Below are positions 36,117 to 43,877 of a stretch of 50,580 nucleotides of DNA, piece by piece. The translations under genes and the position numbers were made by a program. The notes beneath the pieces were generated by a model. It did no database searches. It was not told the DNA's origin and worked only from the letters and a program-made list of their open reading frames with translations. Position 1 is the first letter of the stretch. The number at the start of each line of letters is the position of its first letter. This stretch comes from an uncultured Bacteroidota bacterium. GTDB taxonomy: Bacteria; Bacteroidota; Bacteroidia; UBA4408. The stretch is from positions 1 through 50,580 of the forward strand of contig CAIKXD010000256.1 of assembly GCA_903831265.1 (NCBI GenBank), read 5' to 3'.

Positions 36117-37895
36117 ATGCAAATAGAACAGCTAATAAAAACCGCTATTGCGGATGCTCTAACTTCTTTATTCAACATAAATCCAAAAACCGAAGATATA
36201 TTACTCCAAAAAACAAAGAAAGAATTTGTTGGAGATTATACGCTAGTAGTTTTCCCCTACACAAAATTAGCAAATTTAAATCCTGAAGCTACAGCAGAAA
36301 TTATAGGATCTTTACTTGCCAAAAATAAGGACTTATTGGCTGGATATAATGTGGTGAAAGGGTTTCTTAATCTTGAATTAAACAATAAAATTTGGATCAA
36401 CCATTTTAAAATAAATAATTCAAATAACAATTACGGATTTAAAAATATTGACCCAAATCAAGCACCAGTTTTAGTTGAGTATTCATCTCCAAACACAAAC
36501 AAACCTCTGCACTTAGGACATATCCGAAATAACCTATTAGGATATTCAATCGCAAAAATTTTGGAGGCCAATGGCCGAAAAGTTTACAAAGTAAATATTG
36601 TAAACGATCGGGGTATTCATATTTGTAAAAGTATGTTAGCCTATCAACTTTTTGGGAATGGTGAAACACCTGAAACAAGCAATACAAAAGGTGATCATCT
36701 TGTTGGAAAATATTATGTCGAATTTGATAAACAATTCAAAATTGAAGTCGCAAACCTAATTGAACAAGGAAAAACAAAAGAGGAAGCTGAAAAAAATGCT
36801 CCTTTGATGCTAAAGGTACAGGAAATGTTGCGCCAGTGGGAAGCTGGAAATGAACAAGTTAAAAAACTATGGGAAACCATGAATTCATGGGTATATCAGG
36901 GTTTTGACATTACCTATAAAACTTTAGGGGTTAACTTCGATAAGATATATTATGAGTCAGAAACCTACCTTATTGGAAAACAAAAAGTAGAAGAAGGTAT
37001 AGCCAAAAATGTTTTCTTTAAAAAAGAAGATAATTCAGTTTGGATAGATTTAAGCAAGGATGGCCTTGATGAAAAAGTAGTAATGCGTGGCGATGGCACT
37101 TCTCTTTACATTACACAAGATATTGGCACTTCAATTAAACGACATGAGGAGTTTGGATTTAACCAAATGATTTATGTAGTTGGCAATGAGCAAGATTATC
37201 ACTTTAAAGTGCTATTTAAGATACTGCAAAAGTTCGGCTTCGATTGGGCAAAAGGTTTGTATCATTGTAGTTATGGAATGGTGGAATTACCCGAAGGTAA
37301 AATGAAATCAAGAGAAGGCACTGTAGTTGATGCAGATGACTTAATTGATGAAATGATTAAAACTGCTCAACAAACAACCGAAGAACTAGGAAAAACAGAT
37401 GGTTTGGATGAAACTGATAAAAATGAATTATACAGCACCATTGGATTGGGTGCTTTAAAATATTTTATACTTAAAGTTGATCCAAAAAAGAAAATGTTAT
37501 TTAATCCTGCAGAATCAATAGACTTTCACGGTAATACCGGGCCTTTCATTCAATACACACATGCGCGAATTAAATCTATTTTAAGAAAAAATGGCAGCTT
37601 TAGCAATGAAGTCCCCGAAATTGATTTACACGTAAAAGAAAGAGATTTACTAAAATTAATTTACGAATTTCAACAAGCAATAACTGATGCTGCTAATAAC
37701 TATAGTCCGGCAATTATTGCTAATTATGTATATGATTTGGCTAAAGAATTTAACCAATTCTATCACGAATGCCAAATCCTAAAAGAAGAAAACGAACAAA
37801 TTAAATTGTTCAGACTTCAACTCATTCAATTGATTGCACAAATCATTAAAGCGGCAATGGATTTACTTGGTGCAAAAGTGCCCGAACAGATGTAA
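36117..37895 (+). CDS. argS: Arginine--tRNA ligase
   Basis: 592 residues, a full-length class I synthetase. The N-terminal additional domain (1-110) precedes the HIGH motif HLGHIR in YSSPNTNKPLHLGHIRNN. The KMSKS-like loop is KMKSREG. The C-terminal anticodon-binding DALR domain ends TDLLGAKVPEQM-like as GAKVPEQM. It charges tRNA-Arg in the cytoplasm. Co-transcribed with arginase, which is an unusual pairing of arginine-consuming and arginine-using functions. Confidence 0.97.
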   Translation: MQIEQLIKTAIADALTSLFNINPKTEDILLQKTKKEFVGDYTLVVFPYTKLANLNPEATAEIIGSLLAKNKDLLAGYNVVKGFLNLELNNKIWINHFKINNSNNNYGFKNIDPNQAPVLVEYSSPNTNKPLHLGHIRNNLLGYSIAKILEANGRKVYKVNIVNDRGIHICKSMLAYQLFGNGETPETSNTKGDHLVGKYYVEFDKQFKIEVANLIEQGKTKEEAEKNAPLMLKVQEMLRQWEAGNEQVKKLWETMNSWVYQGFDITYKTLGVNFDKIYYESETYLIGKQKVEEGIAKNVFFKKEDNSVWIDLSKDGLDEKVVMRGDGTSLYITQDIGTSIKRHEEFGFNQMIYVVGNEQDYHFKVLFKILQKFGFDWAKGLYHCSYGMVELPEGKMKSREGTVVDADDLIDEMIKTAQQTTEELGKTDGLDETDKNELYSTIGLGALKYFILKVDPKKKMLFNPAESIDFHGNTGPFIQYTHARIKSILRKNGSFSNEVPEIDLHVKERDLLKLIYEFQQAITDAANNYSPAIIANYVYDLAKEFNQFYHECQILKEENEQIKLFRLQLIQLIAQIIKAAMDLLGAKVPEQM

Positions 37896-37946
37896 TTGAA
37901 TTTCACCATCTTAAAAATAAATTTTAAAAATACATTTTAATTCAAA

Positions 37947-37972
37947 TATATATCGTAATATTGCAATATATA
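37947..37972. promoter_or_regulatory. Palindromic ArsR operator overlapping the ars promoter
   Basis: Between 37949 and 37970 the 22-bp sequence matches its own reverse complement at 18 positions, centred on AATATT, with A/T flanks extending the symmetry to about 24 bp. TAATATTG (37956-37963) within it is a 7/8 match to TAnnTTTG, so repressor binding would block the promoter. It ends 10 bp before the arsR start. The dyad is seen; the role is inferred from ArsR-family operators. Confidence 0.7.
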
Positions 37973-37980
37973 AATAATAT

Positions 37981-38313
37981 ATGGGAGCCACTAAAACAGA
38001 AATTTTTACACCTAAACAAAATCAAATTGCAATTATGGCTAAAGCACTTGGGCATCCCGCAAGGATTGCCATTATAGATTATTTGCTAAAAGTGGATACT
38101 TGCATTTGTGGCGATATTGTAAATGAAATTAAATTAGCACAACCCACAATATCACAACATCTGAAAGAACTAAAAAATGCAGGTATCATTAAAGGAAATA
38201 TTTCTGGAACAGCCATTTGTTACTGCATTGATGAAAAAGCCTTACAAACTTTTCAAAAATATTTCAATAACATGGAAACAAAACTCGAAAAGAAAAAATT
38301 AAATTGTTGTTAA
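37981..38313 (+). CDS. arsR: ArsR-family arsenic-responsive repressor
   Basis: 110 residues. The winged helix contains AKALGHPARIAIIDYLL and QPTISQHLKELKNAGII. The metalloid-binding CxC motif is C41-I-C43 (DTCICGDIV) in the recognition-helix-proximal position used by As(III)-responsive ArsR; the C-terminus ends in NCC, which could add a third thiol. It represses its own operon through the palindrome just upstream and releases it on As(III) or Sb(III) binding (family knowledge). First gene of the four-gene ars operon. Confidence 0.93.
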   Translation: MGATKTEIFTPKQNQIAIMAKALGHPARIAIIDYLLKVDTCICGDIVNEIKLAQPTISQHLKELKNAGIIKGNISGTAICYCIDEKALQTFQKYFNNMETKLEKKKLNCC

Positions 38314-38332
38314 TACTTAAAATTTAAAAAAA

Positions 38333-38812
38333 ATGAACTTAGCTCAAATTAAAGAACATCTCAAAAACACCAGCAAGATTAACTTTTTTTTACCAAATGG
38401 TTCTATGGTTCCAGAACATTTTCATGTTACTGAAGTTGGTTTAATTTCCAAACATTTTATTGATTGTGGTGGAACAATAAGAGACGAAAAAGTAATTAAT
38501 TTTCAATTGTGGAGTGCCAATGATATTGACCACAGATTAAAGTCAGAAAAACTACTTAATATCATTCATTTATCGGAAACAAAACTTGGCATTCCAAAAA
38601 ATTTAGAAATTGAAGTAGAATATCAAAATGAAACTATTGGTAAATATGGTTTAGACTTCGATGGTATTAATTTTTTATTGACTCAAAAACAAACTGCTTG
38701 CTTAGCTAGCGATAGTTGTGGCATTCCAAAAGAAAAATTGAAAGTTGCTCTCTCAGAAATTGGAACTGCCAATACAAATGCCAGTTGTAAGCCTGGTGGC
38801 GGTTGCTGTTAA
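38333..38812 (+). CDS. DUF6428 family protein in ars operon
   Basis: 159 residues. The pattern PNGSMVPEHFHVTEVGLI, FQLWSANDIDHRL and LEIEVEYQNETIGKYGLDF fits DUF6428, a Bacteroidota-type family of unknown function. The C-terminus is Cys-rich: two in LASDSCGIPK with its upstream TACLA, then SCKPGGGCC. The clustered thiols and a position between arsR and the reductase suggest arsenite or metal binding, perhaps a chaperone that hands As(III) to the efflux pump. That role is inference only. It overlaps nothing and ends 19 bp before the next start. Confidence 0.82.
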   Translation: MNLAQIKEHLKNTSKINFFLPNGSMVPEHFHVTEVGLISKHFIDCGGTIRDEKVINFQLWSANDIDHRLKSEKLLNIIHLSETKLGIPKNLEIEVEYQNETIGKYGLDFDGINFLLTQKQTACLASDSCGIPKEKLKVALSEIGTANTNASCKPGGGCC

Positions 38813-38831
38813 TAAGTTAATCCTCTTACAT

Positions 38832-39452
38832 ATGTTTGAAAAAATTGAAATTTTACTTCGTCAATTAGTAAATAACTTTGATGAAATACCTGCTGAAAGA
38901 AAAGTCATTTTGCAGAAATTAAGTGTCTATGTTAAAGAAAAAATGTTGGCAAATGAAGAAATTAATTTAGTTTATATATGCACACACAATTCAAGAAGAA
39001 GCCATTTCGGACAAGTTGCCGCAGCAGTTGCTGCATCTTATTTTAAAATCAACAATGTGCACTGCTTCTCAGGTGGCACCCAAGTAACTGCCTTTAATAC
39101 AAATGCTATAAACGCACTTAAAAAATTGGGATTTGAAATAAATACCAAGGAGTCAGACTGCAAAAATCCATTGTATCAAGTTGCATACAGTAATACTCAA
39201 TTCGAAAAATGTTTCTCTAAATTATATGATGATGAAAGTAATCCAAAAGATAACTTCGCTGCCATCATGACTTGTTCAGATGCAGAGCAAAATTGTCCTT
39301 TCATTGCCGGAGCAAAAATTCGCATTGGAACAACCTATAATGACCCCAAAGAAGCCGATAATACCAAGGAAGTCAATAAAGTATATGTTGAAAGATTCAA
39401 ACAAATTACTACCGAAACTTTATACGCGTTCTCCTTAGCAACGCACCAATAA
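38832..39452 (+). CDS. Arsenate reductase-like low-molecular-weight phosphatase
   Basis: 206 residues from ATG 38832; an upstream in-frame ATG (38745) would overlap the DUF6428 gene by 68 bp and lacks family-like sequence. The P-loop is C50-THNSR-R56, the CX5R motif of LMW phosphatases and thioredoxin-type arsenate reductases, and residues 20-48 form the usual N-terminal helix. Further Cys occur in VHCFSGG, SDCKNP, KCFSK and MTCSDAEQNCPF; the last pair could supply the resolving thiols. It probably reduces As(V) to As(III) for Acr3 export. Confidence 0.86.
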   Translation: MFEKIEILLRQLVNNFDEIPAERKVILQKLSVYVKEKMLANEEINLVYICTHNSRRSHFGQVAAAVAASYFKINNVHCFSGGTQVTAFNTNAINALKKLGFEINTKESDCKNPLYQVAYSNTQFEKCFSKLYDDESNPKDNFAAIMTCSDAEQNCPFIAGAKIRIGTTYNDPKEADNTKEVNKVYVERFKQITTETLYAFSLATHQ

Positions 39453-39472
39453 AAATCATTAAAATTAAGATT

Positions 39473-40546
39473 ATGTCCGACTTAAATCAAGCACTTCATC
39501 CTAAAAGAAAAAGACTTACTTTCTTAGATAGATTCCTAACCTTATGGATATTTTTAGCCATGATTTTAGGAATTAGCATCGGCTATTTTATCCCTTCGAG
39601 TGCTGAAAATATTAATAAATACTCAAGTGGCTCAACAAATATTTTTTTAGCTATTGGACTCATTCTAATGATGTATCCACCATTGGTTAAAATTAAATTT
39701 ACTGAAATTCCTAAAGTTCTTAATCAGCCAAAAATACTACTTGCCTCATTCATCATCACTTGGATTATTGGACCGTTTTTAATGTTTTTGCTAGCCGTAT
39801 TTTTTCTTAAAGATCAACCAGAATATATGACTGGGCTTATCATTATTGGCCTAGCACCTTGTATCGCTATGGTGGTGGTGTGGAATGAATTAGCAGCAGG
39901 AAATAGACAACTAGTAGCAGGCCTAGTAGGTATAAATAGTTTAATTCAAGTGTTTTTCTTTAGTATTTATGCCTATTTTTATTTAGAAATTATGTTGCCA
40001 CTATTTGGCATCCATGGTTTATCACTCAATATTACAATTACAGAAATTGCAACTACAGTAAGAATTTATTTAGGAATACCTTTTTTAACTGCTTTATTAA
40101 CCAGAATCATTTTAATTAAAACCAAAGGAGAGGAATGGTTAAACCGTAAATTTATTCCAGCTATTTCTCCAATTACTTTGATGGCATTACTATTTACCAT
40201 AATTATTATGTTTTGCTTAAAAGGAAATGCAATAGTGAGTGTACCCTTTGATGTTTTAAAAATTGCTTTGCCATTAGTCATATTTTTTGCAATCATGTTT
40301 ACCTTAATGTTTTTCATTGGAAAATATTTAGGAGCTACTTATGCCGATAATGTGGCACTTTCTTTTACTGCAGCTGGCAACAATTTTGAGTTAGCTATAG
40401 CTGTTTCAATTGGCGTTTTTGGAATCAATTCTGGCCAAGCTTTTGCCGGTGTAATTGGACCTTTGGTTGAAGTGCCCGCCTTAATTATTTTAGTGAATGT
40501 TGCTTTCTGGTTACGAAAAAAACTGTATCAAAATACAGCTTCCTAA
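39473..40546 (+). CDS. arsB: ACR3-type arsenite efflux transporter
   Basis: 357 residues and about ten membrane segments. The family-defining Cys is C130 in IIIGLAPCIAMVVVWNELA, and the late Glu is in GVIGPLVEVPALI. Further conserved stretches are RFLTLWIFLAMILGISIGYFIP and AAGNNFELAIAVSIGVFG. It exports As(III) (as the Acr3 type, with proton motive force) across the inner membrane. Last gene of the ars operon, closed by a strong terminator. The gene symbol is often given as acr3 or arsB for this family. Confidence 0.95.
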   Translation: MSDLNQALHPKRKRLTFLDRFLTLWIFLAMILGISIGYFIPSSAENINKYSSGSTNIFLAIGLILMMYPPLVKIKFTEIPKVLNQPKILLASFIITWIIGPFLMFLLAVFFLKDQPEYMTGLIIIGLAPCIAMVVVWNELAAGNRQLVAGLVGINSLIQVFFFSIYAYFYLEIMLPLFGIHGLSLNITITEIATTVRIYLGIPFLTALLTRIILIKTKGEEWLNRKFIPAISPITLMALLFTIIIMFCLKGNAIVSVPFDVLKIALPLVIFFAIMFTLMFFIGKYLGATYADNVALSFTAAGNNFELAIAVSIGVFGINSGQAFAGVIGPLVEVPALIILVNVAFWLRKKLYQNTAS

Positions 40547-40574
40547 AGGGCTTATTAGAAAAGATAACTACAAA

Positions 40575-40610
40575 TAAAAAGCCATTCATAAATTGAATGG
40601 CTTTTTATTT
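40575..40610. terminator. Bidirectional terminator between ars operon and the CsgG-like gene
   Basis: AAAAAGCCATTCA and TGAATGGCTTTTT form a perfect 13-bp stem with a 5-nt loop. It serves the plus-strand ars operon and, 15 bp beyond its stop, the minus-strand gene at 40625. Confidence 0.92.
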
Positions 40611-40624
40611 TCTAGAATATTAGT

Positions 40625-41746
40625 CTAGTGTTTGGGTGCCTTAGCATTAAATCCAAACGAAGCTCCAATTCTTGCTCCATCTTTATTTGGAACTACAAAG
40701 GCATTGACTGGAATATTTAAGTTGCCTGATTTAAATGTGCAACCAACTGCAAATACAAAACCTGTTTCTATAGCCAACTGACCTCTACTATCCATTCTTG
40801 AAACTATGGAATATGGATTTGTGCCCCAGTCGCTTTCCCAGTCATTCTTTAAATGCCAACCTCCTGCACCATCATAAAATCCGTTTGCTTTTTTAGACAA
40901 TCTGATTGTTGGACCAAACGCAAATTCTAAACCCGATTTATTACTTCTTAAACCATGCATTACAGCCATGCTTGGAATAAATAAACCTTGATCTAATCCA
41001 GTAATCATAGGCAAAAACTCAAACAAAGCTTGCAAATTACCTTGAGTTAAATATTGCTTCTCAAATTGATAGCCAAACTGAAACATGGCAGGGTAACCAT
41101 CAAAACCACCCTGATTTTTTGATGCCTTCATTATACTTGATGCCGTGCCTGTTAAAAACACAGCACCAAACCTTGGACCATCGAGCTCTAAGGTTGTAGC
41201 ATCTGGATTATTATGAGAATTATCGATATTGAATTTCTTAGTTAATTTCTTTACCAACTCAGCATCATTAGGCCTACCAAACATATCGTTTACAGCAATA
41301 GCGATGATATTTGGAAACTCTTTATTTAGATTTAAGAACTCTTTTACAAATGTTTTTTCAATTACACCTGTTTTTACATCAATTAAATTTAACGTAACCA
41401 CAATAGTTTCCCCATAAGGATCAATCAATCCTGTCATCATTTTATCAACACCAAGTGATTTACCAACTTCAACTAAACAGAGTTTTCCATAACAATCCTC
41501 TAAACTTATATTCTTTGTTTTACTCAAATATAATTGATCATAACGGTCCATCACTTCGTAAGTATCAATTTTAGACACCTCTGTTCTTAAATAATTTCCA
41601 AGGAGTGAAGGTGTTACAGCTGTTTCGCGATAATCAATACTTAAAACAGCTAATTTTGGCTTTGTAGTATTTTGCGCTGTAGCAAACTGGAAAGCGCCAA
41701 TTAAAATAACTCTTAACACAATTTTAAAAATTTGATTTGTTTTCAT
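40625..41746 (-). CDS. Exported protein with LpoB/CsgG-like N-terminal domain
   Basis: 373 residues with a signal peptide (ending QFATAQ). Residues about 28-160 resemble the CsgG/LpoB-type fold seen in many outer-membrane assembly proteins: KPKLAVLSIDYRETAVTPSLLGNYLRTEV, then YEVMDRYDQLYL and GKSLGVDKMMTGLIDPYGETIVVTLNLIDVKTG. The C-terminal 190 residues are beta-rich and end FGFNAKAPKH-like, possibly a membrane barrel. The family is not recognised. Closed at the 3' side by the shared terminator. Confidence 0.6.
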   Translation of the reverse strand: MKTNQIFKIVLRVILIGAFQFATAQNTTKPKLAVLSIDYRETAVTPSLLGNYLRTEVSKIDTYEVMDRYDQLYLSKTKNISLEDCYGKLCLVEVGKSLGVDKMMTGLIDPYGETIVVTLNLIDVKTGVIEKTFVKEFLNLNKEFPNIIAIAVNDMFGRPNDAELVKKLTKKFNIDNSHNNPDATTLELDGPRFGAVFLTGTASSIMKASKNQGGFDGYPAMFQFGYQFEKQYLTQGNLQALFEFLPMITGLDQGLFIPSMAVMHGLRSNKSGLEFAFGPTIRLSKKANGFYDGAGGWHLKNDWESDWGTNPYSIVSRMDSRGQLAIETGFVFAVGCTFKSGNLNIPVNAFVVPNKDGARIGASFGFNAKAPKH

Positions 41747-41788
41747 TTTGTTTTTGATTTTAGGTTTGTATTTATTTTTGTTATAAGT

Positions 41789-42301
41789 TTAATATTTGAA
41801 AAAGTAACCAATAGAGGCACAGTAAGGGGAACCTATGCCTGCCTCAAGTCTTATTCCAGATGATTTTATTAATTTAATATCCAATCCTGAACCTACATTA
41901 AAGCTTGGCAATATTAATACGGTGTTTTTATCGTAAAGGCTATTGTAAGAAATACCTGCTTTTATTATAAAAAATGCATCTACAACTTTGCTTTCAAATA
42001 TTGTATTTGTATGTCTGAAACTCAAATTTAATCTGATCTCATTCATATTATAATAAATTGTGGGATCTTTATTGATTTGATATAAACCCATGGCTTGTGA
42101 AACTGAAAAACCGAAACATCTTCCTTTTAAAGTATAAAAGTCGTATGCTAAGCTACCTTGTGGACCAAAAATGGTATAATCAATACTTGTATATATTCTG
42201 TTATCTTTTTTAGATTTAATTTCTTGGGCTTTAATTTCAAAATGAAAGATTAAGAAGATTATTATAATTGAGATACTTTTTATAGTTTTAGTGTTCATCA
42301 C
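41789..42301 (-). CDS. Small exported outer-membrane-like protein
   Basis: 170 residues (ATGs at 42301 and 42298). A signal peptide ends EIKAQ. The mature part alternates polar and hydrophobic residues in short strands (YTSIDYTIFGPQGSLAYDFY, RLEAGIGSP) and ends in the aromatic-tipped strand ASIGYFFKY, typical of small outer-membrane barrels. No family is recognised. It is divergent from the HTH regulator at 42548 and 43 bp upstream of the CsgG-like gene, so it may be part of a two-gene unit. Confidence 0.6.
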   Translation of the reverse strand: MMNTKTIKSISIIIIFLIFHFEIKAQEIKSKKDNRIYTSIDYTIFGPQGSLAYDFYTLKGRCFGFSVSQAMGLYQINKDPTIYYNMNEIRLNLSFRHTNTIFESKVVDAFFIIKAGISYNSLYDKNTVLILPSFNVGSGLDIKLIKSSGIRLEAGIGSPYCASIGYFFKY

Positions 42302-42408
42302 TTACTTGTTTAAATTTGTTGCTTTATTATTTTTTTTGACGATGCAAAACTAGGCTGAGTTTTGCCCTAGTGTTTATTGATAATAGATAAGGTTTTTTAA
42401 ACTTTTGA

Positions 42409-42469
42409 GGTTTTCCGCAAATACGATTGTTGGCACACTTGAAAATTATGGTTTTTCGCAAGTGATTGT
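42409..42469. repeat. Direct repeat pair upstream of the HTH regulator
   Basis: Two related blocks read GGTTTTCCGCAAATACGATT (42409 on) and GGTTTTTCGCAAGTGATTGT (42450 on), sharing GGTTTT-CGCAA and GATTGT with a 41-bp period, about four helical turns. They lie in the 246-bp space between the divergent genes at 42301 and 42548. They may be an operator for the adjacent regulator. Confidence 0.5.
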
Positions 42470-42547
42470 ACCTTATGGTTGTTTTATTTGCGATTTATGC
42501 AAAATATTTAATTAAAATTTAGTACTTTTCACGAAACATTTTTTAAA

Positions 42548-43564
42548 ATGGCCATTAAAAACGCAGATTTCGCAGTACAAGCCAGATTCATAGAACACCT
42601 CAAAAGAGTTACTCCAAACAAGTCGTTGGCGGAGGAGATTGCCGACGTATTAAGCATTAGTAGTGACAGTGCATATCGAAGAATTAGATGTGAAACTGCC
42701 ATCTCAATTGATGAAGTTGTTTTATTATGTAAACATTTTAGAGTTTCACCAGAATTATTAACAGAGAAAACACCTGGTACTGTAACCTTTAGCTATAAAA
42801 GTTTAACTACAGATGCTATTGATTTAGATAATTATTTAAAAAGCATAATACAAGATTTAGAAAATGCACTTTCTTTTCCAAACCCGCATCTATTCTTTGC
42901 TGCAGAAGATGTACCTTTATTCCATCACTTAGATTATGTATACCTTACTCCATTTAAATTTTTCTATTGGCGTAAATCAATTTTAAATGATGTTACCTTA
43001 CAAGGAAAAAAATTTGATGCCAAAGTTATCTCAGATGCAAGCCTTATTTTGGCAAAAAAAATTAATCAATTATATCTTTCAATACCTTGTACCGAAATAT
43101 GGACAGAAGAAACCATAAGTAGTATACTAAGCCAAGTAATTTATTATGCCGACAGCGGTCTTTTTACAACAAAAAAAGATGCCATGAATGTACTTAATGA
43201 TATAAGACTTATGGCAGAACACCTACAACGTCAAGCAGAAATAAATAGCAAATGTTTAAGAAACGATAAAGATCCCATACACAATCAAAGTTTTAATTTA
43301 TACAGTTGTGAAGTGCAAATTGGAAATAATTCAATCTTAGTAAATACAGATAAATTAAAAATATCCTTATTATCGTTTAATACCTTTAACTCATTGCTTA
43401 CCTTCAATCTTAACTATTGCAACGAAAATGAACAATGGATACAAAATCTTATTAAAAAGTCTGTACTCATTAGCAGTGTAAGCGAAAAACAGCGCCTTCA
43501 ATTTTTTAGAAACATCAATAAATTAATAGATAAAGCACAAGAACAAATAGAAAGAGCTTTTTAA
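42548..43564 (+). CDS. HTH regulator with long C-terminal sensor region
   Basis: 338 residues. Residues about 8-70 form a lambda-type HTH: KSLAEEIADVLSISSDSAYRRIRCETAISIDEVVLLCKHFRVSP. The rest (about 80-338) is a family-specific region with ALSFPNPHLFFAAEDVPLFHHLDYVYLTPFKFFYWRKS, seen in Bacteroidota HTH proteins of this length. A ligand is not predictable. It probably controls its own promoter and the divergent outer-membrane-like gene. Confidence 0.8.
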   Translation: MAIKNADFAVQARFIEHLKRVTPNKSLAEEIADVLSISSDSAYRRIRCETAISIDEVVLLCKHFRVSPELLTEKTPGTVTFSYKSLTTDAIDLDNYLKSIIQDLENALSFPNPHLFFAAEDVPLFHHLDYVYLTPFKFFYWRKSILNDVTLQGKKFDAKVISDASLILAKKINQLYLSIPCTEIWTEETISSILSQVIYYADSGLFTTKKDAMNVLNDIRLMAEHLQRQAEINSKCLRNDKDPIHNQSFNLYSCEVQIGNNSILVNTDKLKISLLSFNTFNSLLTFNLNYCNENEQWIQNLIKKSVLISSVSEKQRLQFFRNINKLIDKAQEQIERAF

Positions 43565-43698
43565 AATTCTATTTACATCAAAAAAGATTTCTTTTGAAGT
43601 ATTCATAATTAAATTTCAATCAAAGTCAGAATCAACAATATATAAATAGAAACCTTTCAAAAGCAGGCAATGATTGTAAAGAATAGTTGTCAATTTTT

Positions 43699-43716
43699 AA
43701 ATGTTCGCAAACATTT
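43699..43716. repeat. Small inverted repeat in the 43565-43877 gap
   Basis: AAATGTT and AACATTT pair around a 4-nt loop (CGCA). The 313-bp gap otherwise holds only the promoter at 43823; no gene is visible. Confidence 0.35.
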
Positions 43717-43822
43717 TAGCATCTCACAACCCTGTAATTTCGTATTTTAACTAGTTATTATATTCCAATTGCAAAAACCTAATATTCTTGTGTCCCCTAA
43801 TTTTTATTTTTTCGTTTTAAAA

Positions 43823-43853
43823 TTGTGCACTATCAAATAAATATATACATTTA
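43823..43853 (+). promoter_or_regulatory. Candidate promoter of the cytochrome c gene
   Basis: TTG (43823-43825), a 20-bp spacer and TACATTTA (43846-43853, 7/8 to TAnnTTTG) match the Bacteroidota -33/-7 layout, 25 bp before the ATG at 43878. Confidence 0.5.
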
Positions 43854-43877
43854 ACTTTTTAAAAATACATCTCAAAT

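Noticed and set aside
38745-38831. Upstream start of the arsenate reductase-like gene
   Set aside because: It would overlap the DUF6428 coding end and encodes no family-like sequence; ATG 38832 fits better.
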